64,000 bases of DNA from Cerrena zonata (GCA_038087015.1 JASBNA010000052.1:186001-250000), one strand, 5' to 3'; counted from the first letter of the stretch, positions 18,990-29,791 are shown. Made by a program: numbers and translations. The notes: generated by a model from the letters alone, not told the origin.

Positions 18990-20273
18990 TCAATGGAATG
19001 GTCTTGAACCACCACGAGCGAACTCGATGATTTTCCAACCTTCAGTAACGTTATTATCCATTTCTTCAGGAATTCTAGTGAAAACCATAGCATAAGTACT
19101 CAATTGAATGTGATCTTCGGTACCGGCAGCAATTTCACCGGATTTAGCCTTTCTATATAAGTGAATTTCTTGAGCACGGCAACTGACAACGATAACTGGG
19201 ATATCATTTGGTTGTAAGTTTTTACAAGTGACAACTTCAACACCTCTGATATCTAAGATTCTACCATCTGAGAATAAGCCCTGTTGAATGAATTGTTTGT
19301 TATTAGCTTGCCAAACGTTGAAAGGAGCTTCACTTAACCATTTTTTCAAAGTTTGTTCATCGTTTTTAATGTATGCATCTAATAATTCCGGGACGATATA
19401 ATTAGTTAAAGTTTTATTGAAATCCGTGATTCTGAAAGAAGGATCCATGAGTCTCAATTGTTTGATAACTTTAGCTTGTTCGGTTTCAGCGAAAAACCCA
19501 GTAACTTTTTCGATAATAGTTCTAATTAATGCAATTAAACCATTTTCTGATTCTTCCCATTTTTCTTGTAAATAAACAACACCACGACCGATTGGAGATC
19601 TTTGTTTGAAAGTTTTCCATTTGTCAGAGAAAGTAGGACCAGTTGGTTTAGAATCAGTGGCAACTAAAGCCCCACCAGCTTCTTCATTTTCTTTAACTGG
19701 TTTAAATAATTTACCATCCTTCATTTTTTTAGCTAATTCTTGAGCCCTTAATTTTTCTCTTTGTTGTTTGGTTAAAAACCCCCCGTAGGATGATGATGAA
19801 CCATCATCAATAACTTCAGAAAAATCTTTATAAACTTTGGTTTGTCTAACTGGATCAAATGCTTTATCAGCGGCTTCTGCACTGGTTCTAACGGTGGTTC
19901 TAACTCCATGACCAACTTTTGAGTCCCATGCTTTATGCGCAACACCTCCAACTGCTCCTGCTGCTTTTTTGGCTGCTTTACCGGCAGTCGAACTACCCTT
20001 TTGGGCACGGTCATAAGCTTCTTTGGCTCTTTTGAAAGCGTCACTTTCTGCTACTCTACCAGTTTCATCTTGCAAAGCCTTGATGTTTTCTTTTAATTCA
20101 TTGGATTTCTTGATTTCACTTCTGAAAGTTTTAAAGAAAACTTCTAATGGTGATTGAGGTTTATTAGAGTTAATACTACTTTGACTAAACAAACGATATG
20201 TCTGTATTGAACCCAACGCAGTACCCGAGTAGTGAACCTTTGATCCACTCTTTATTATTGACGATCTCAACAT
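18990..20273 (-). CDS. TIM44: Mitochondrial import inner membrane translocase subunit Tim44
   Basis: Peripheral inner-membrane protein that tethers mtHsp70 to the TIM23 channel (PAM motor). 427 residues, the family's usual length. The N-terminus (MLRSSIIKSGSKVHYSG) is a basic amphipathic presequence. The N-terminal half is charged and helical (KSNELKENIKALQDETGRV, the J-protein/Hsp70-binding region). The C-terminal Tim44 domain is complete: FFAETEQAKVIKQLRLMDPS, FNKTLTNYIVPELLDAYIK, then the hydrophobic pocket region ending GWKIIEFARGG. No lesion; start at the first ATG. Confidence 0.96.
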   Translation of the reverse strand: MLRSSIIKSGSKVHYSGTALGSIQTYRLFSQSSINSNKPQSPLEVFFKTFRSEIKKSNELKENIKALQDETGRVAESDAFKRAKEAYDRAQKGSSTAGKAAKKAAGAVGGVAHKAWDSKVGHGVRTTVRTSAEAADKAFDPVRQTKVYKDFSEVIDDGSSSSYGGFLTKQQREKLRAQELAKKMKDGKLFKPVKENEEAGGALVATDSKPTGPTFSDKWKTFKQRSPIGRGVVYLQEKWEESENGLIALIRTIIEKVTGFFAETEQAKVIKQLRLMDPSFRITDFNKTLTNYIVPELLDAYIKNDEQTLKKWLSEAPFNVWQANNKQFIQQGLFSDGRILDIRGVEVVTCKNLQPNDIPVIVVSCRAQEIHLYRKAKSGEIAAGTEDHIQLSTYAMVFTRIPEEMDNNVTEGWKIIEFARGGSRPFH

Positions 20274-20835
20274 ACTATTTCCATATATATGCTTGTGTCA
20301 ATTATACTTTCCCAACTATATATCCGATTTTTTTCAGCTTGGATTAGTGGCGTCGACAATTTCTTTAAATGCTTCTTCAAAACTGACTCAACTAGGTGTA
20401 CCAACTCAATAAGTGACACACTCCCAACAGTACTTTAGCTAAACTAGGATTTCCAACGCAAATCTTATGGAAAACTGTCCTTTCAAAAGAGTTTTGGCCT
20501 TCAATTTTTCAGTGCTTTTTTGAAGTCACCAAAAAAAAAAAAAAAGAATTGAATTTTTTAATTACACAAAACTCACCCAAAAGTTTTTCGATGAACGAAT
20601 GAATAATTGGGCATGAGCGCACGACCAAATATGGTGCACGGGCCAAATTTCAAAAAGAATGTACGGGTTGAAAGTTAATCACATATATTATTGGTAAATG
20701 CACGCGGTTCAATAATATTGGTTGCAATAAAGTATAAGGTATAATAAGGTTTTATAAACTGATGTATAATTCGGTAACATGAGCTAAAGTATAACCAGCT
20801 ACAAATTGAGAAGTAGGCCCTATTGAGGAGATGTA
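20274..20835. other. Intergenic region between TIM44 and BNA4
   Basis: 562 bp with an A15 tract (20531-20545). It contains tgtacgggttg at about 20659 and ggtgcacggg at about 20633, two variants of a GT(A/G)CGGGTG-like motif that recurs in several promoters of this window. No coding sequence seen. Confidence 0.45.
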
Positions 20836-22260
20836 TTAGTTCTTGAGTTTATGCCAGTATTGGGCCACTTTCACCGCAGTAAAGATGGCTAATGCACCAA
20901 GGGTTCCGTTCTGGATGTTATTCAATATTCTCAGTTGTCTCTTTTCGATTTTGACTGCATCAGAATATCCGATATCTCCTCTGAACGAAATCATAGAGTA
21001 CATTGGAATCCATGTAAGGAAACGGCCACTGGCATATTTACCTAAGAAGTAATCAATTTTCTTCCTGAAAAGATAAAGCGGGCTAGTAACTTTGGAGGAC
21101 ATTTCATAGTAATTGTCTAAGGCCAATTTACAAATGGTTAATAAATCTTGATGACGGTCTTGAGAGTATTGTTTGAAACAGGCTTTTACATCATGATTAT
21201 TGGAGTCAATTAACTCCATTAAAACACGAACGTCTTCGAATCCACAATTCATACCTTGACCGTAGAAAGGAACCATAGAGTGAGCAGCGTCACCAATTAT
21301 CAATGCTCGGCCATTAGGACTGTGGTAAGGAAAAGCAGTGACTTGCATTAAAGAACCACGAGGTTGATGATCAAAACTATAACGTAAACTTTCTTCCCCC
21401 ATCAATTGATAGGCATCGGGGAAATTGAATTGGAAGAATTCAACAAAATCATCGGCCGACTTTAAGCTTTCAATCACGGACCAAGGACTGAAAAATGTAG
21501 ATGTAAATGACCCATCTTGATTTGCAAGAGCAATGAGCATGAAGTTATGCCTTGGCCATATATGAAGGTGGTTTGGATCAATTGAAAATATGGTATTATC
21601 TTCTTTTGAATTAGGATTAGGTGGAATGCAAAGTTCCAAATATTGCATATCAATATATTGTTGTTGGAAATTCATTCGACTGAATCTTTGTAATTGATAT
21701 CTAAATTGGGAATGGGCCCCATCAGCTCCAACTATAAAGTCAAATTCATATTCTTTTTTCTTTTCTTCGCTTTTACTACTCAAGTCTAAGAAGGTCATTT
21801 TAGGTGTTTCGTCATCATTGGTAAGTTGACTCAATTTGATCAACTTCTGATTGAAAAGTACTTTGATCTTATCAGAACTTGTCATCTCATCCAACATTAC
21901 CTTATTAAGAAAAGATCTATCAATAGAATTTATGCATTCTCCAAATAATCCATAAATTTGCGATTCTTGTTTGGTACCACTAATATCATGAATCATTCTA
22001 CCCTTCATTGGAATGACATATTGCAAAATACGCTCGGCCATTTCTTCATCAACATACTTCAATGCTCGTATGCCTCGATCACTGACTGCCAAGTTGATTG
22101 AACGTAAGTTCTTTGGGTTTGGGTTCTCTCTTGGATCGGGTCTTAATTCAAAGATGTATACAGTGTATCCCTTGGCCGCAAATGCCAAAGCTGCAAGACA
22201 CCCAACTAAACCGGCTCCCACTATACCAACACTCTGTTGCTTGTTTTCGTTATCAGACAT
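20836..22260 (-). CDS. BNA4: Kynurenine 3-monooxygenase
   Basis: FAD/NADPH hydroxylase of the outer mitochondrial membrane that converts kynurenine to 3-hydroxykynurenine in de novo NAD synthesis. 474 residues. The FAD dinucleotide fold starts at residue 12 ([18 protein letters not shown]). The second flavin motif is [18 protein letters not shown] and the third is [20 protein letters not shown] with NCGFEDV. The C-terminal region ends with a hydrophobic anchor ([16 protein letters not shown]), as in fungal and animal enzymes. Start at the first ATG, right before the FAD motif. No lesion. Confidence 0.95.
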   Translation of the reverse strand: MSDNENKQQSVGIVGAGLVGCLAALAFAAKGYTVYIFELRPDPRENPNPKNLRSINLAVSDRGIRALKYVDEEMAERILQYVIPMKGRMIHDISGTKQESQIYGLFGECINSIDRSFLNKVMLDEMTSSDKIKVLFNQKLIKLSQLTNDDETPKMTFLDLSSKSEEKKKEYEFDFIVGADGAHSQFRYQLQRFSRMNFQQQYIDMQYLELCIPPNPNSKEDNTIFSIDPNHLHIWPRHNFMLIALANQDGSFTSTFFSPWSVIESLKSADDFVEFFQFNFPDAYQLMGEESLRYSFDHQPRGSLMQVTAFPYHSPNGRALIIGDAAHSMVPFYGQGMNCGFEDVRVLMELIDSNNHDVKACFKQYSQDRHQDLLTICKLALDNYYEMSSKVTSPLYLFRKKIDYFLGKYASGRFLTWIPMYSMISFRGDIGYSDAVKIEKRQLRILNNIQNGTLGALAIFTAVKVAQYWHKLKN

Positions 22261-22431
22261 GTGATTTCAATGTGCTGAGTTTTTAGCTTGAAGTATTGAA
22301 ACTTTTTCAAAAAATTTATGGATCTATAAAATTAGCTGATCTTCTCAAAACTTTTTTTTCTTTTGCGTATACTTGGGGTACGACAATGTCTACAGTAAAA
22401 ATAGTGGTACTTCATATATTAGCTACACAGT

Positions 22432-23979
22432 TTAGTTTGTAGAATATTTGGCAAGTTTGCTAGTTTTGTCTTCAATGCTTTTCTTCAAATCAGCAATTTG
22501 GGATTCCAATTCTGTATTTCTGGCCGAAAAATCCTTATTTGCATTAATTGTGTTTTTCAAGTTTTCTTTCATGGTTAAGTTTTCATACTTTTCTTGTAGT
22601 TCATCTTTGAGTTGAGTTAACAGTTGCTTCTCTTGTTCAGCGCCTTTAAGCTGGTCATTGAATTGTTTGCTTTGTTCCAAGATTTCTGTATGGGTTATAC
22701 TTAAATTATTCAATTGTTGTTTCAAATCATTTATTTTTATGATCAAATCATCATTAACTGATTTTAAATTAGTTAGTTCATTATTATTACGATTCAATGA
22801 ATTTGCATGGAGTAGATGATATTCATTTTCGAATTTTATAATTTGAGGTTCAATTTTTAATATCAATGGGATATCAGCTTCATTTATAACACTAAAGAAA
22901 TGTTTGGAACTTAAAAAATTATTCAACTCAGTACCTTGTAGACTTAAAATTCTTTCACCATTGGTTGCAAAAACAGTTACCAAGACTCTGGGAATGAAAT
23001 CAAATCCTTGGAAAACAACAAAATCTAGGATTTTATATAATAAGGTTGTATTTTCAATTTGTTCATTGAAAAAATTGAACAAAATTTTCTTATAAAAATT
23101 AATCAAATTTATACCTTGTTTACTAAGGTGAAGGAACACATCAGAAGCTAAGTCCTCCAAAGATCTGTTAACTTTATAGAAAAATTCATCTTTGATTAAA
23201 TTCACAAAAAGTTTATTGAATTTTAATAATAATGATAATAACTCTTCTTTAGATATATTTGGTAAACTGCTTATTAATTTACTAAGATGAATAACAAAAT
23301 TGTTTGGAGGTAAATCTTCGGTATCGCCTTCCAAAGGAGTAGCACCTGGATCATTATTTATTGCTTCTAGCTTAGTGGTGTTTATAATAACTTCGTTAGT
23401 ATAATAGTTGAAAATTTTCAAAACTTCCTTCAAGTCTGCATCAACCGGTAAACTCTCAAGAAATAGTTCCTGGTTCTTAGTTGACGACGAGCTGTTGGCT
23501 CTTTTAAGTAAATTTTCGTATCCGCTAGGTTCCAATTTATATCTAACTTGTAACGTTTTCAAATACACCAAAGATCTCAATGATTCGGGGATTCCTTCAA
23601 TCAAGTGTTGTTCTAATTCATCAATTCTTCTTTCCCTCAAAATTTGATTACTATAATCTTCAATCAACTCATACCAAAACTTCAAGTTATCATCTTCCAA
23701 CTGTTCTTCACCCAATGTTTCTTTAATGTTTTCCAATTTACTTTTCAAATTGTCATTGCTAATTGTATTATTTGAAAAGATGTCAGATGATTCATTCAAT
23801 ATAGGCATTGAGTACAATTCCTGCTGTCTGATCACGGAAATCGTGGATATGTTATCTTCCAATGTAAACGATAATTCACTAGGTTTATTGGTGGATTGTT
23901 CCTTTTTAGGAGAATCTGCAAATTGATCCTCCTTAATTGTATCCGATTGTATATTTGAAGGTGATGTTACGGTTGACAT
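22432..23979 (-). CDS. Degenerate TBC-domain protein (Gyl1/Gyp5-like, probably non-catalytic)
   Basis: 515 residues from the ATG at 23979; the open frame reaches further upstream only through a tandem repeat and from a TTG. The order is an acidic N-terminus, a TBC-like region beginning IEGIPESLRSLVYLKTLQ (the GIP-x-LR-x2-VW fingerprint), and a recognisable TBC C-lobe (ILDFVVFQGFDFIPRVLVTV). A long coiled coil occupies about 390 to the end. The catalytic Ile-x2-Asp-x2-Arg and Tyr-x-Gln-Gly motifs of Rab GAPs are not seen where expected. The layout matches yeast Gyp5/Gyl1 (Rab GAPs in ER-Golgi and polarised secretion), where Gyl1 also lacks the arginine finger. The protein is likely an adaptor rather than an enzyme; orthology is inferred. 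Confidence 0.7.
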   Translation of the reverse strand: MSTVTSPSNIQSDTIKEDQFADSPKKEQSTNKPSELSFTLEDNISTISVIRQQELYSMPILNESSDIFSNNTISNDNLKSKLENIKETLGEEQLEDDNLKFWYELIEDYSNQILRERRIDELEQHLIEGIPESLRSLVYLKTLQVRYKLEPSGYENLLKRANSSSSTKNQELFLESLPVDADLKEVLKIFNYYTNEVIINTTKLEAINNDPGATPLEGDTEDLPPNNFVIHLSKLISSLPNISKEELLSLLLKFNKLFVNLIKDEFFYKVNRSLEDLASDVFLHLSKQGINLINFYKKILFNFFNEQIENTTLLYKILDFVVFQGFDFIPRVLVTVFATNGERILSLQGTELNNFLSSKHFFSVINEADIPLILKIEPQIIKFENEYHLLHANSLNRNNNELTNLKSVNDDLIIKINDLKQQLNNLSITHTEILEQSKQFNDQLKGAEQEKQLLTQLKDELQEKYENLTMKENLKNTINANKDFSARNTELESQIADLKKSIEDKTSKLAKYSTN

Positions 23980-24022
23980 CGTTATACTTCTGCTTTTCCT
24001 GATTAAATTGAGTAGATGAAGG

Positions 24023-24070
24023 CAGACTTCAGTAGGAAAAAGACAGACTTCAGTAGGAAAAAGACAAACT
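24023..24070. repeat. 21-bp tandem repeat just upstream of the TBC gene
   Basis: Two perfect 21-bp units (cagacttcagtaggaaaaaga at 24023-24043 and 24044-24064) plus a partial third, 44 to 91 bp upstream of the ATG at 23979, so in the promoter or 5' leader. The rest of the interval to 24322 has a T-rich tract (24119-24141) and no gene. Confidence 0.85.
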
Positions 24071-24322
24071 TTGTTTACGTGGTTCCTTTGGATCAAATTT
24101 CCAATGCTTAAGCTCGTTTGTTTTTTTTATTTTTTTTTTTTTTGTACATCAAAACTTGGTGTCGAAACCGATTGCAAAAAGTCAATACATACTAAAGCTA
24201 CAAAGAGGGTTATTACTATGATAAGTGATACTTTGGTGTACAATATTGCGTTCTGTTAGATTGTGAATCAAAGCTGTGTCCATTGACAACTTTGTTTATG
24301 TGCATTAAGTTTGTAGATCAAA

Positions 24323-27300
24323 TTATTGGAACCCATTTCTGTTTAATCTCCGTTTCTTGAGTTTAGCTCTCCTTTCATTAATAGAAGGGGGATCTTTCGA
24401 AGTCACTTTATTGACAGAAGGACCTTTTAACGGCGAAGACTGAATTTCATGAACTCCTTCATATCCGTCATCAGAAGAATCTGATACTTGAATTGGAGTG
24501 AAGATTGTATGGTGATTCCCATTAGAATGAATTACATATGTTTGTTTGTCATTATTTCTCTTTTCTTTCCTAGAGGTTTGACTTCTGGTATTTCTATCGT
24601 TACCGGATGAATAGTCCGAGTCTAAATGCTGGATTCCTCCACTTTCATTACCATCGATTATTTCATAATTAGGCCCGTGATGATCTTCATCGGTTGTGTT
24701 TTTATTGGTATTCTGATGTTTCAACTGTCTGAATCTTTTAGATTCTTCTTCATCGCTACTGGATAGAACTTGAACATCGATCTCTTCATCATCGGCAATA
24801 TCCGTGAGAGCATCTGAAGCAAGATCAATGTAATTTAAGTCGTTGTCCACATCATGAATTTCGCGACTAGGTGGTGTTCTTCTCACTCGAGATAAGGTTT
24901 GGTGAGTTTGTTTAGTGTCAGGCGACTCGATCCTAATAGGCACCGGTTTAGGCTTTTCTATAGGCAGTGTCTTCTTCCTGGAAGATCTGCTATGGTCACT
25001 CATGATCCTATTTGATTGTTCATCCTTTTCCTTGTTCTTTGCACGAGATAAATCAAATTCTGCAATAGTAGGAACTTGTGGTAAGTTTTTCAAAAACCTG
25101 AGTTGTCTGGCTCTAGGTCTTGGAGACCCGTCATATCTTGTGTGTATTCTTCTCAAATCATCATTTTGATAAGGGCCGGATGGGTCTGCCATCATTTCAA
25201 TTTCAATCTCAACATCAGAATCGGTATTCGTTGCTGATATTGATGAGTCACCTCCTATCAGTTTAGTGTTGCTTTCACTGTTATCAACTTCAGTGTCAGG
25301 ATTTTCATGAAGTTTGGGGCTTGATGAAGAGCTGTTCGATTTATCTGACACGTCTCGTTTTACTTGCGCCATTCTACTACCACCATTTGCGTCCCTTGTG
25401 CTTTCTGCTAGCACTTTACGGGTGAATTCCGGTGTGGCTTTTCGCCATAATTCCTTCAATGTAGGAGTTTTCTTTTCTGCCACTGATTGCGGCAATGAAG
25501 TATTTGAATTTTTAAATAGCTCACCTTCCAGATTAGAGTTTGCTTCGTGAGCTTCCGAATGTCTCATGGATTTTATAGTTTGTAAATCTTGATCAAGTCT
25601 CTGATCAATATCTTTTGTTCTCTTTCTAAAATTAAAAGGCTCCGAACGCTTCAAAGGATAAGTTTTTTTTTGTCGTTTTTGGGAGCCTTTCGAAGTATTT
25701 GTTTCCTTAGTATGAGAAGCAGATCTTGAATCTTCAAAAGCCTCAGTGGAACTATTTGAACCCCGATTGGAGTGATGATTACGCCTTCCATTATTTTGCG
25801 AGGATTTGAGTTCAAACGGGTTGTATGTTCCAAAAGGAATTGATCTAGTTAAAGCAGCTGGAGACGATGAGGGTCGATAGACCTTGGGTTTTTCTGGAAG
25901 GTGATCTGTCCGAAATAACGAAAATATATTAGCTGCGTGCAGAGCTTGACTAGAGGACGACTTAAGTCTCTGGGATTCATTGAACCTTCTGCTATGCTCT
26001 CTAGTTTTTTCAAGTCGTGCTTCATTTGATTGTACTCTGTTAGGATGTGAACGGAAAACATTTTCACTTTTGCCCTTGGGTGGCAGATCCGTTTTTGATA
26101 CTCCATCATTTTGTTGTAGTATATGAACTTTGTGATCTCCATTTAAATCCATAGAAAAGCTTGCTTCTTTTTTGTCAATACCGGTGACAGAAGTAGAAGG
26201 GCTTTGACTATCAATGCTTTCTTTATGATTTAGTTCCTTTGACCAATTAGCTTCCTTCGGATCAATTTTCAGTGGGTGTGCTTCATTTTCTAGATCGAAT
26301 TCAGTATATTCAACCCTATTGCCCAGGTTTAGCACTGGGTTCAAGTTTGAAATAGTGTTTAGGCTTTCTGAAATGCCCATTTTCCCAGGTTTATCTTCAG
26401 ATCCTCGAGAGTGGGAAATGTCAGAGCCTTTACGAGTTGGGTTGAGATCTTGGTTGTCCTTGTTGTACCTTTCAATATTGGAGCTTTTTGAATCATCTAA
26501 AACATCTTTTTTCAAACCAGAGTTATTATTATGGGATAAGGTTTGTATAGTCAGCTCAACTAGATCATTGTTAGGTATGGGGCTTTTGCGCATGTTGAAA
26601 CGTTTTTCTGAAATTTCTTCTAATTCATCAGTACCCGTTCCATTAGACCCCAACTTCAGTTTCTCTGGCATGATAGCTTTATCACTTTCTTCTTTTACTG
26701 ATTCGACATTGAGAGTCTTCACATCTTCAGAGGATTTTTTCCTCATTGGAGTGGATTCAACCATAGCGTCTTTCTTACCAAAAATGGGGGATGGTTCATC
26801 AGCTGAGCCCTTTTGCTGATCCTTAATTGTAATCGGCTTGGAAACGCCACTCGATATGACTTTAGGTGAAAGGCTCTGCCTCGAAATTTCGTCATCAAGA
26901 ATGTCTTTCATTTCAATATCCACTGTCTCAAGCAGTGGTTTCAGTCTTGGTTGAAAATCGAACAGCCCAGAAGAATCAATCTCCATCTTCAGTTGATTTT
27001 GTGAGTCTGAGGAAAATCTTTGGTGTTCACTATTTGAGTTTACCAACTTATTATTATTGGTTCCCTCGATCTTTGTTGAATTCAGAACGACTTGGCTCAC
27101 TGGAATAACCAGAGCTTTCATGGGATCGAGAGTTCTACCTTCAAGGTTATCTCGTTTTGTTAAGTCAAGATGTGATTTTGATTGTGTATCAGAAGGCAGG
27201 GAAGGAGATATTCTTAAGTTATGAACACTTCTATTAAGATCATCACTCGAGTCATCTCTATGCTGTATAACTAAAGATTCATCCAGTGGCCTGGTGTTAA

Positions 27301-29791
27301 TTCTAGGGTCATTTCTTCCACCCAAAGCATTGAATGTTATTTTAAAATGAGCTATCTTCTTTTCTCTCTGAGAAACATCTTGAGCTGGTTCGAGCGCCTT
27401 TTCAAGATCTAGAATTAATTGACCTTGATATTTGTTAAAATGATCAAATTTCTGTCCAAAAATCAAATTGAACAATCTCAAATTCCGAAGTTGAAGACTT
27501 TGGTTATTGAACAACTCTCGCAAAGACTTATTCTCTAGTTCCGAGGATGGGACCAACTGTGTAGCGCTATCATTATCAAAGCTGGTTAATTTTGATGCTG
27601 ATAATGATGAGGGCTTTTGAGTAGGTGAATCTTTCGAAGTAGTGTTAAGGATATCATCTTTCTTTGGGTCAGTAAAAGCTGGAATGCTTTTATTTGAAGA
27701 GGTTTCTTTTTTGTCTGCTTCGGTCTCAACTGAGTTTCCAGGCTTATACTCAATCACTTCAATATCATCTTCAGAAGTTTCATTGTTCTTTGAATTATCT
27801 GCTTCCGGGCTATTTTTCTTCTCTTTCAATTCGAGGTCCTGTTTGTCATGTAGCTCCAAAAGAGTGTCGATGAGTTCTTTCCTCATATTATTTCTTTCGG
27901 CAGATAAAAAGAAACTTTTTATAAGATATTTAGATTTACACCTCCAAACTTGTTCACATTTCTCTGCATCGTTTAACCATTTTCTAACGTTATAAATAAC
28001 ATGAATCCCACAATCATTAAAATTGTTTTGCTTTGGGACTTTTGCGGCAATTACTCTTATTTGCTCCTTTTCTACCCTAAGATTATGCTTGTCTTTGCAG
28101 TATTCAACGATGAATTCTTTCAACGGTCTAACAATATTAGTATGTTTTTGACTTAAGGAATCGAAAACATATATTTCCATGACATATTTCTTCTTTGGTG
28201 GTGCATTCAAGTTCGAGCTTGACTGTTTGGATGGCAAAGAATTACTTTTTGAGTCATTATAATCAGGATCAGTGGATTTTTCATCTTGTTGCAGATCTTC
28301 TATAGGATCCGAATTCAAATCATCCAAAGTATCGTCGTTTTCATTATCCTCTTGATCATTTCCATTTTGATCTAGTGATTCATCCTTAGGTACTTGAGGA
28401 TTATTTAAGAGGTTTGGAAGACCTTTGATTATACAACAATACCAATGCATATTTTCACAAATTGGAAGTATGACATAAGGAAAAGACAATAAATCAAGTT
28501 TACTTAACCAGCGTTTAATATTACCGTAGTAATCAACATTTTCTTGACCTTCTAACTTTGACATTAGTTTAGTGAAAAAAAATGAGTTGAAAGCATATAT
28601 TTCGCTTTCTTTGAAAAGCTTGCGGTCGTATATTGCCTTCTCGATTTCATATTGAATGAAGAAATCGATGACAGAATCATTTATCCAATCGTTATTGTAT
28701 AATGTCTTGAAATCGGAATAAGTGATTATAAAAGTTTTGTTTCCTGAGAATTTATGCTTTAACTCAGGATCAAAAGGAGCAGGGATTTCTGCTGGATGTA
28801 CAACGGTTTCTTTGTTTACCGATTCTCCTGGTTCTAATATTGATACTGTACCATCGGGATTTTCAGAAGTAACCGGAAGTAATTTGTTGGTATGTGCTCT
28901 TGTTCTTGGTCGGATTGGATCATTTGCTTCTCGATATTTCGGCGATTGGTCTGTTTTCGAAGTTTGAGGACGTGAAGAATCGATCTCATTCATGCGGTGT
29001 AGTAAGTCATCATTATCAATTCTAGGACTTGGTTTAACGTTCCATTGTTTTTGTAGAAGGAAAAAATTAAACAATTGTGAATCATCCAGAGAATATTGAA
29101 CTTGAATATAACCATAATCTTTCTTCAACTCAATTAGAATAGAGCGCTTGGTTGTACTAAATTTCAAACTTTCTAAATGTTTTGCTTTTTCAATGACCAA
29201 ATTATTTATAATCATCTGTTTTCGAGTTAAATAAAGAAACTGGAAACCCCTAGAAACATTTAATGCTAAATCACCGTCGCTGGTATCGAATACAATCCCA
29301 TTGAAGTTTATTGAATCCAAATGTAGAGAGACAATCGGAGTAGAATCCAACTGATTTTTAGTGATATCGATCGAGGTTGAAAAAGCATTCAAAACGTGGT
29401 CCAGTTTCTTAGAATGACGATGCTGTAGTGATTTATGTGGCATATATACCCAGCTTTTGGGTTCAGGGGTGAACCGTATGTCTTTACTAAAGACATCGCT
29501 GCCACTGTTGAATTCAACAGGACTATTGGGCGCCGTAACTGGATGAGATAAGGGCCCTTCATGCGACAGTCTTGGTCGTTCCGAGTTGGTGAAAATCTCC
29601 TTCAAAGGTCGTGAAGTAGGAATGGGTATTGGGATCGAGCTAGGCGAATGCCTTATTGGCTCCAGTATTGATCTTTGATTATCCTCTTTTATACGTTTAT
29701 TTTGATGAAGATTATTCATTGTTTGAAACCCTGTAGGTCGTTTCCTTCTATTCAAAGAAGTGAAATCCTTCTTTAGTCTACCCCCGCCCAT
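24323..29791 (-). CDS. ULP2: Large Ulp2-type SUMO-specific protease
   Basis: Nuclear cysteine protease that trims poly-SUMO chains, affecting chromosome stability and cohesion. 1822 residues, far longer than the 1034 of S. cerevisiae Ulp2. The catalytic domain starts near residue 350 (FIITYSDFKTLYNNDWINDS) and contains the triad H449 (MHWYCCI), D544 (VFDSLS) and C594 (NDCGIH). Between His and Asp lies an acidic, low-complexity insertion of roughly 75 residues, absent from simple Ulp domains but reminiscent of the loops in human SENP6/7. After the domain, about 1150 residues are disordered, Ser-rich and acidic, with hydrophobic-acidic patches such as EEIDVQVLSSSDEEE and PIQVSDSSDD that look like SUMO-interacting or CK2 sites. 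The C-terminus is strongly basic. Confidence 0.9.
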   Translation of the reverse strand: MGGGRLKKDFTSLNRRKRPTGFQTMNNLHQNKRIKEDNQRSILEPIRHSPSSIPIPIPTSRPLKEIFTNSERPRLSHEGPLSHPVTAPNSPVEFNSGSDVFSKDIRFTPEPKSWVYMPHKSLQHRHSKKLDHVLNAFSTSIDITKNQLDSTPIVSLHLDSINFNGIVFDTSDGDLALNVSRGFQFLYLTRKQMIINNLVIEKAKHLESLKFSTTKRSILIELKKDYGYIQVQYSLDDSQLFNFFLLQKQWNVKPSPRIDNDDLLHRMNEIDSSRPQTSKTDQSPKYREANDPIRPRTRAHTNKLLPVTSENPDGTVSILEPGESVNKETVVHPAEIPAPFDPELKHKFSGNKTFIITYSDFKTLYNNDWINDSVIDFFIQYEIEKAIYDRKLFKESEIYAFNSFFFTKLMSKLEGQENVDYYGNIKRWLSKLDLLSFPYVILPICENMHWYCCIIKGLPNLLNNPQVPKDESLDQNGNDQEDNENDDTLDDLNSDPIEDLQQDEKSTDPDYNDSKSNSLPSKQSSSNLNAPPKKKYVMEIYVFDSLSQKHTNIVRPLKEFIVEYCKDKHNLRVEKEQIRVIAAKVPKQNNFNDCGIHVIYNVRKWLNDAEKCEQVWRCKSKYLIKSFFLSAERNNMRKELIDTLLELHDKQDLELKEKKNSPEADNSKNNETSEDDIEVIEYKPGNSVETEADKKETSSNKSIPAFTDPKKDDILNTTSKDSPTQKPSSLSASKLTSFDNDSATQLVPSSELENKSLRELFNNQSLQLRNLRLFNLIFGQKFDHFNKYQGQLILDLEKALEPAQDVSQREKKIAHFKITFNALGGRNDPRINTRPLDESLVIQHRDDSSDDLNRSVHNLRISPSLPSDTQSKSHLDLTKRDNLEGRTLDPMKALVIPVSQVVLNSTKIEGTNNNKLVNSNSEHQRFSSDSQNQLKMEIDSSGLFDFQPRLKPLLETVDIEMKDILDDEISRQSLSPKVISSGVSKPITIKDQQKGSADEPSPIFGKKDAMVESTPMRKKSSEDVKTLNVESVKEESDKAIMPEKLKLGSNGTGTDELEEISEKRFNMRKSPIPNNDLVELTIQTLSHNNNSGLKKDVLDDSKSSNIERYNKDNQDLNPTRKGSDISHSRGSEDKPGKMGISESLNTISNLNPVLNLGNRVEYTEFDLENEAHPLKIDPKEANWSKELNHKESIDSQSPSTSVTGIDKKEASFSMDLNGDHKVHILQQNDGVSKTDLPPKGKSENVFRSHPNRVQSNEARLEKTREHSRRFNESQRLKSSSSQALHAANIFSLFRTDHLPEKPKVYRPSSSPAALTRSIPFGTYNPFELKSSQNNGRRNHHSNRGSNSSTEAFEDSRSASHTKETNTSKGSQKRQKKTYPLKRSEPFNFRKRTKDIDQRLDQDLQTIKSMRHSEAHEANSNLEGELFKNSNTSLPQSVAEKKTPTLKELWRKATPEFTRKVLAESTRDANGGSRMAQVKRDVSDKSNSSSSSPKLHENPDTEVDNSESNTKLIGGDSSISATNTDSDVEIEIEMMADPSGPYQNDDLRRIHTRYDGSPRPRARQLRFLKNLPQVPTIAEFDLSRAKNKEKDEQSNRIMSDHSRSSRKKTLPIEKPKPVPIRIESPDTKQTHQTLSRVRRTPPSREIHDVDNDLNYIDLASDALTDIADDEEIDVQVLSSSDEEESKRFRQLKHQNTNKNTTDEDHHGPNYEIIDGNESGGIQHLDSDYSSGNDRNTRSQTSRKEKRNNDKQTYVIHSNGNHHTIFTPIQVSDSSDDGYEGVHEIQSSPLKGPSVNKVTSKDPPSINERRAKLKKRRLNRNGFQ

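Noticed and set aside
23980..24096. N-terminal extension of the TBC protein with a CLFPTEV repeat
   Set aside because: It would need a TTG start and consists of the translated 21-bp tandem repeat.
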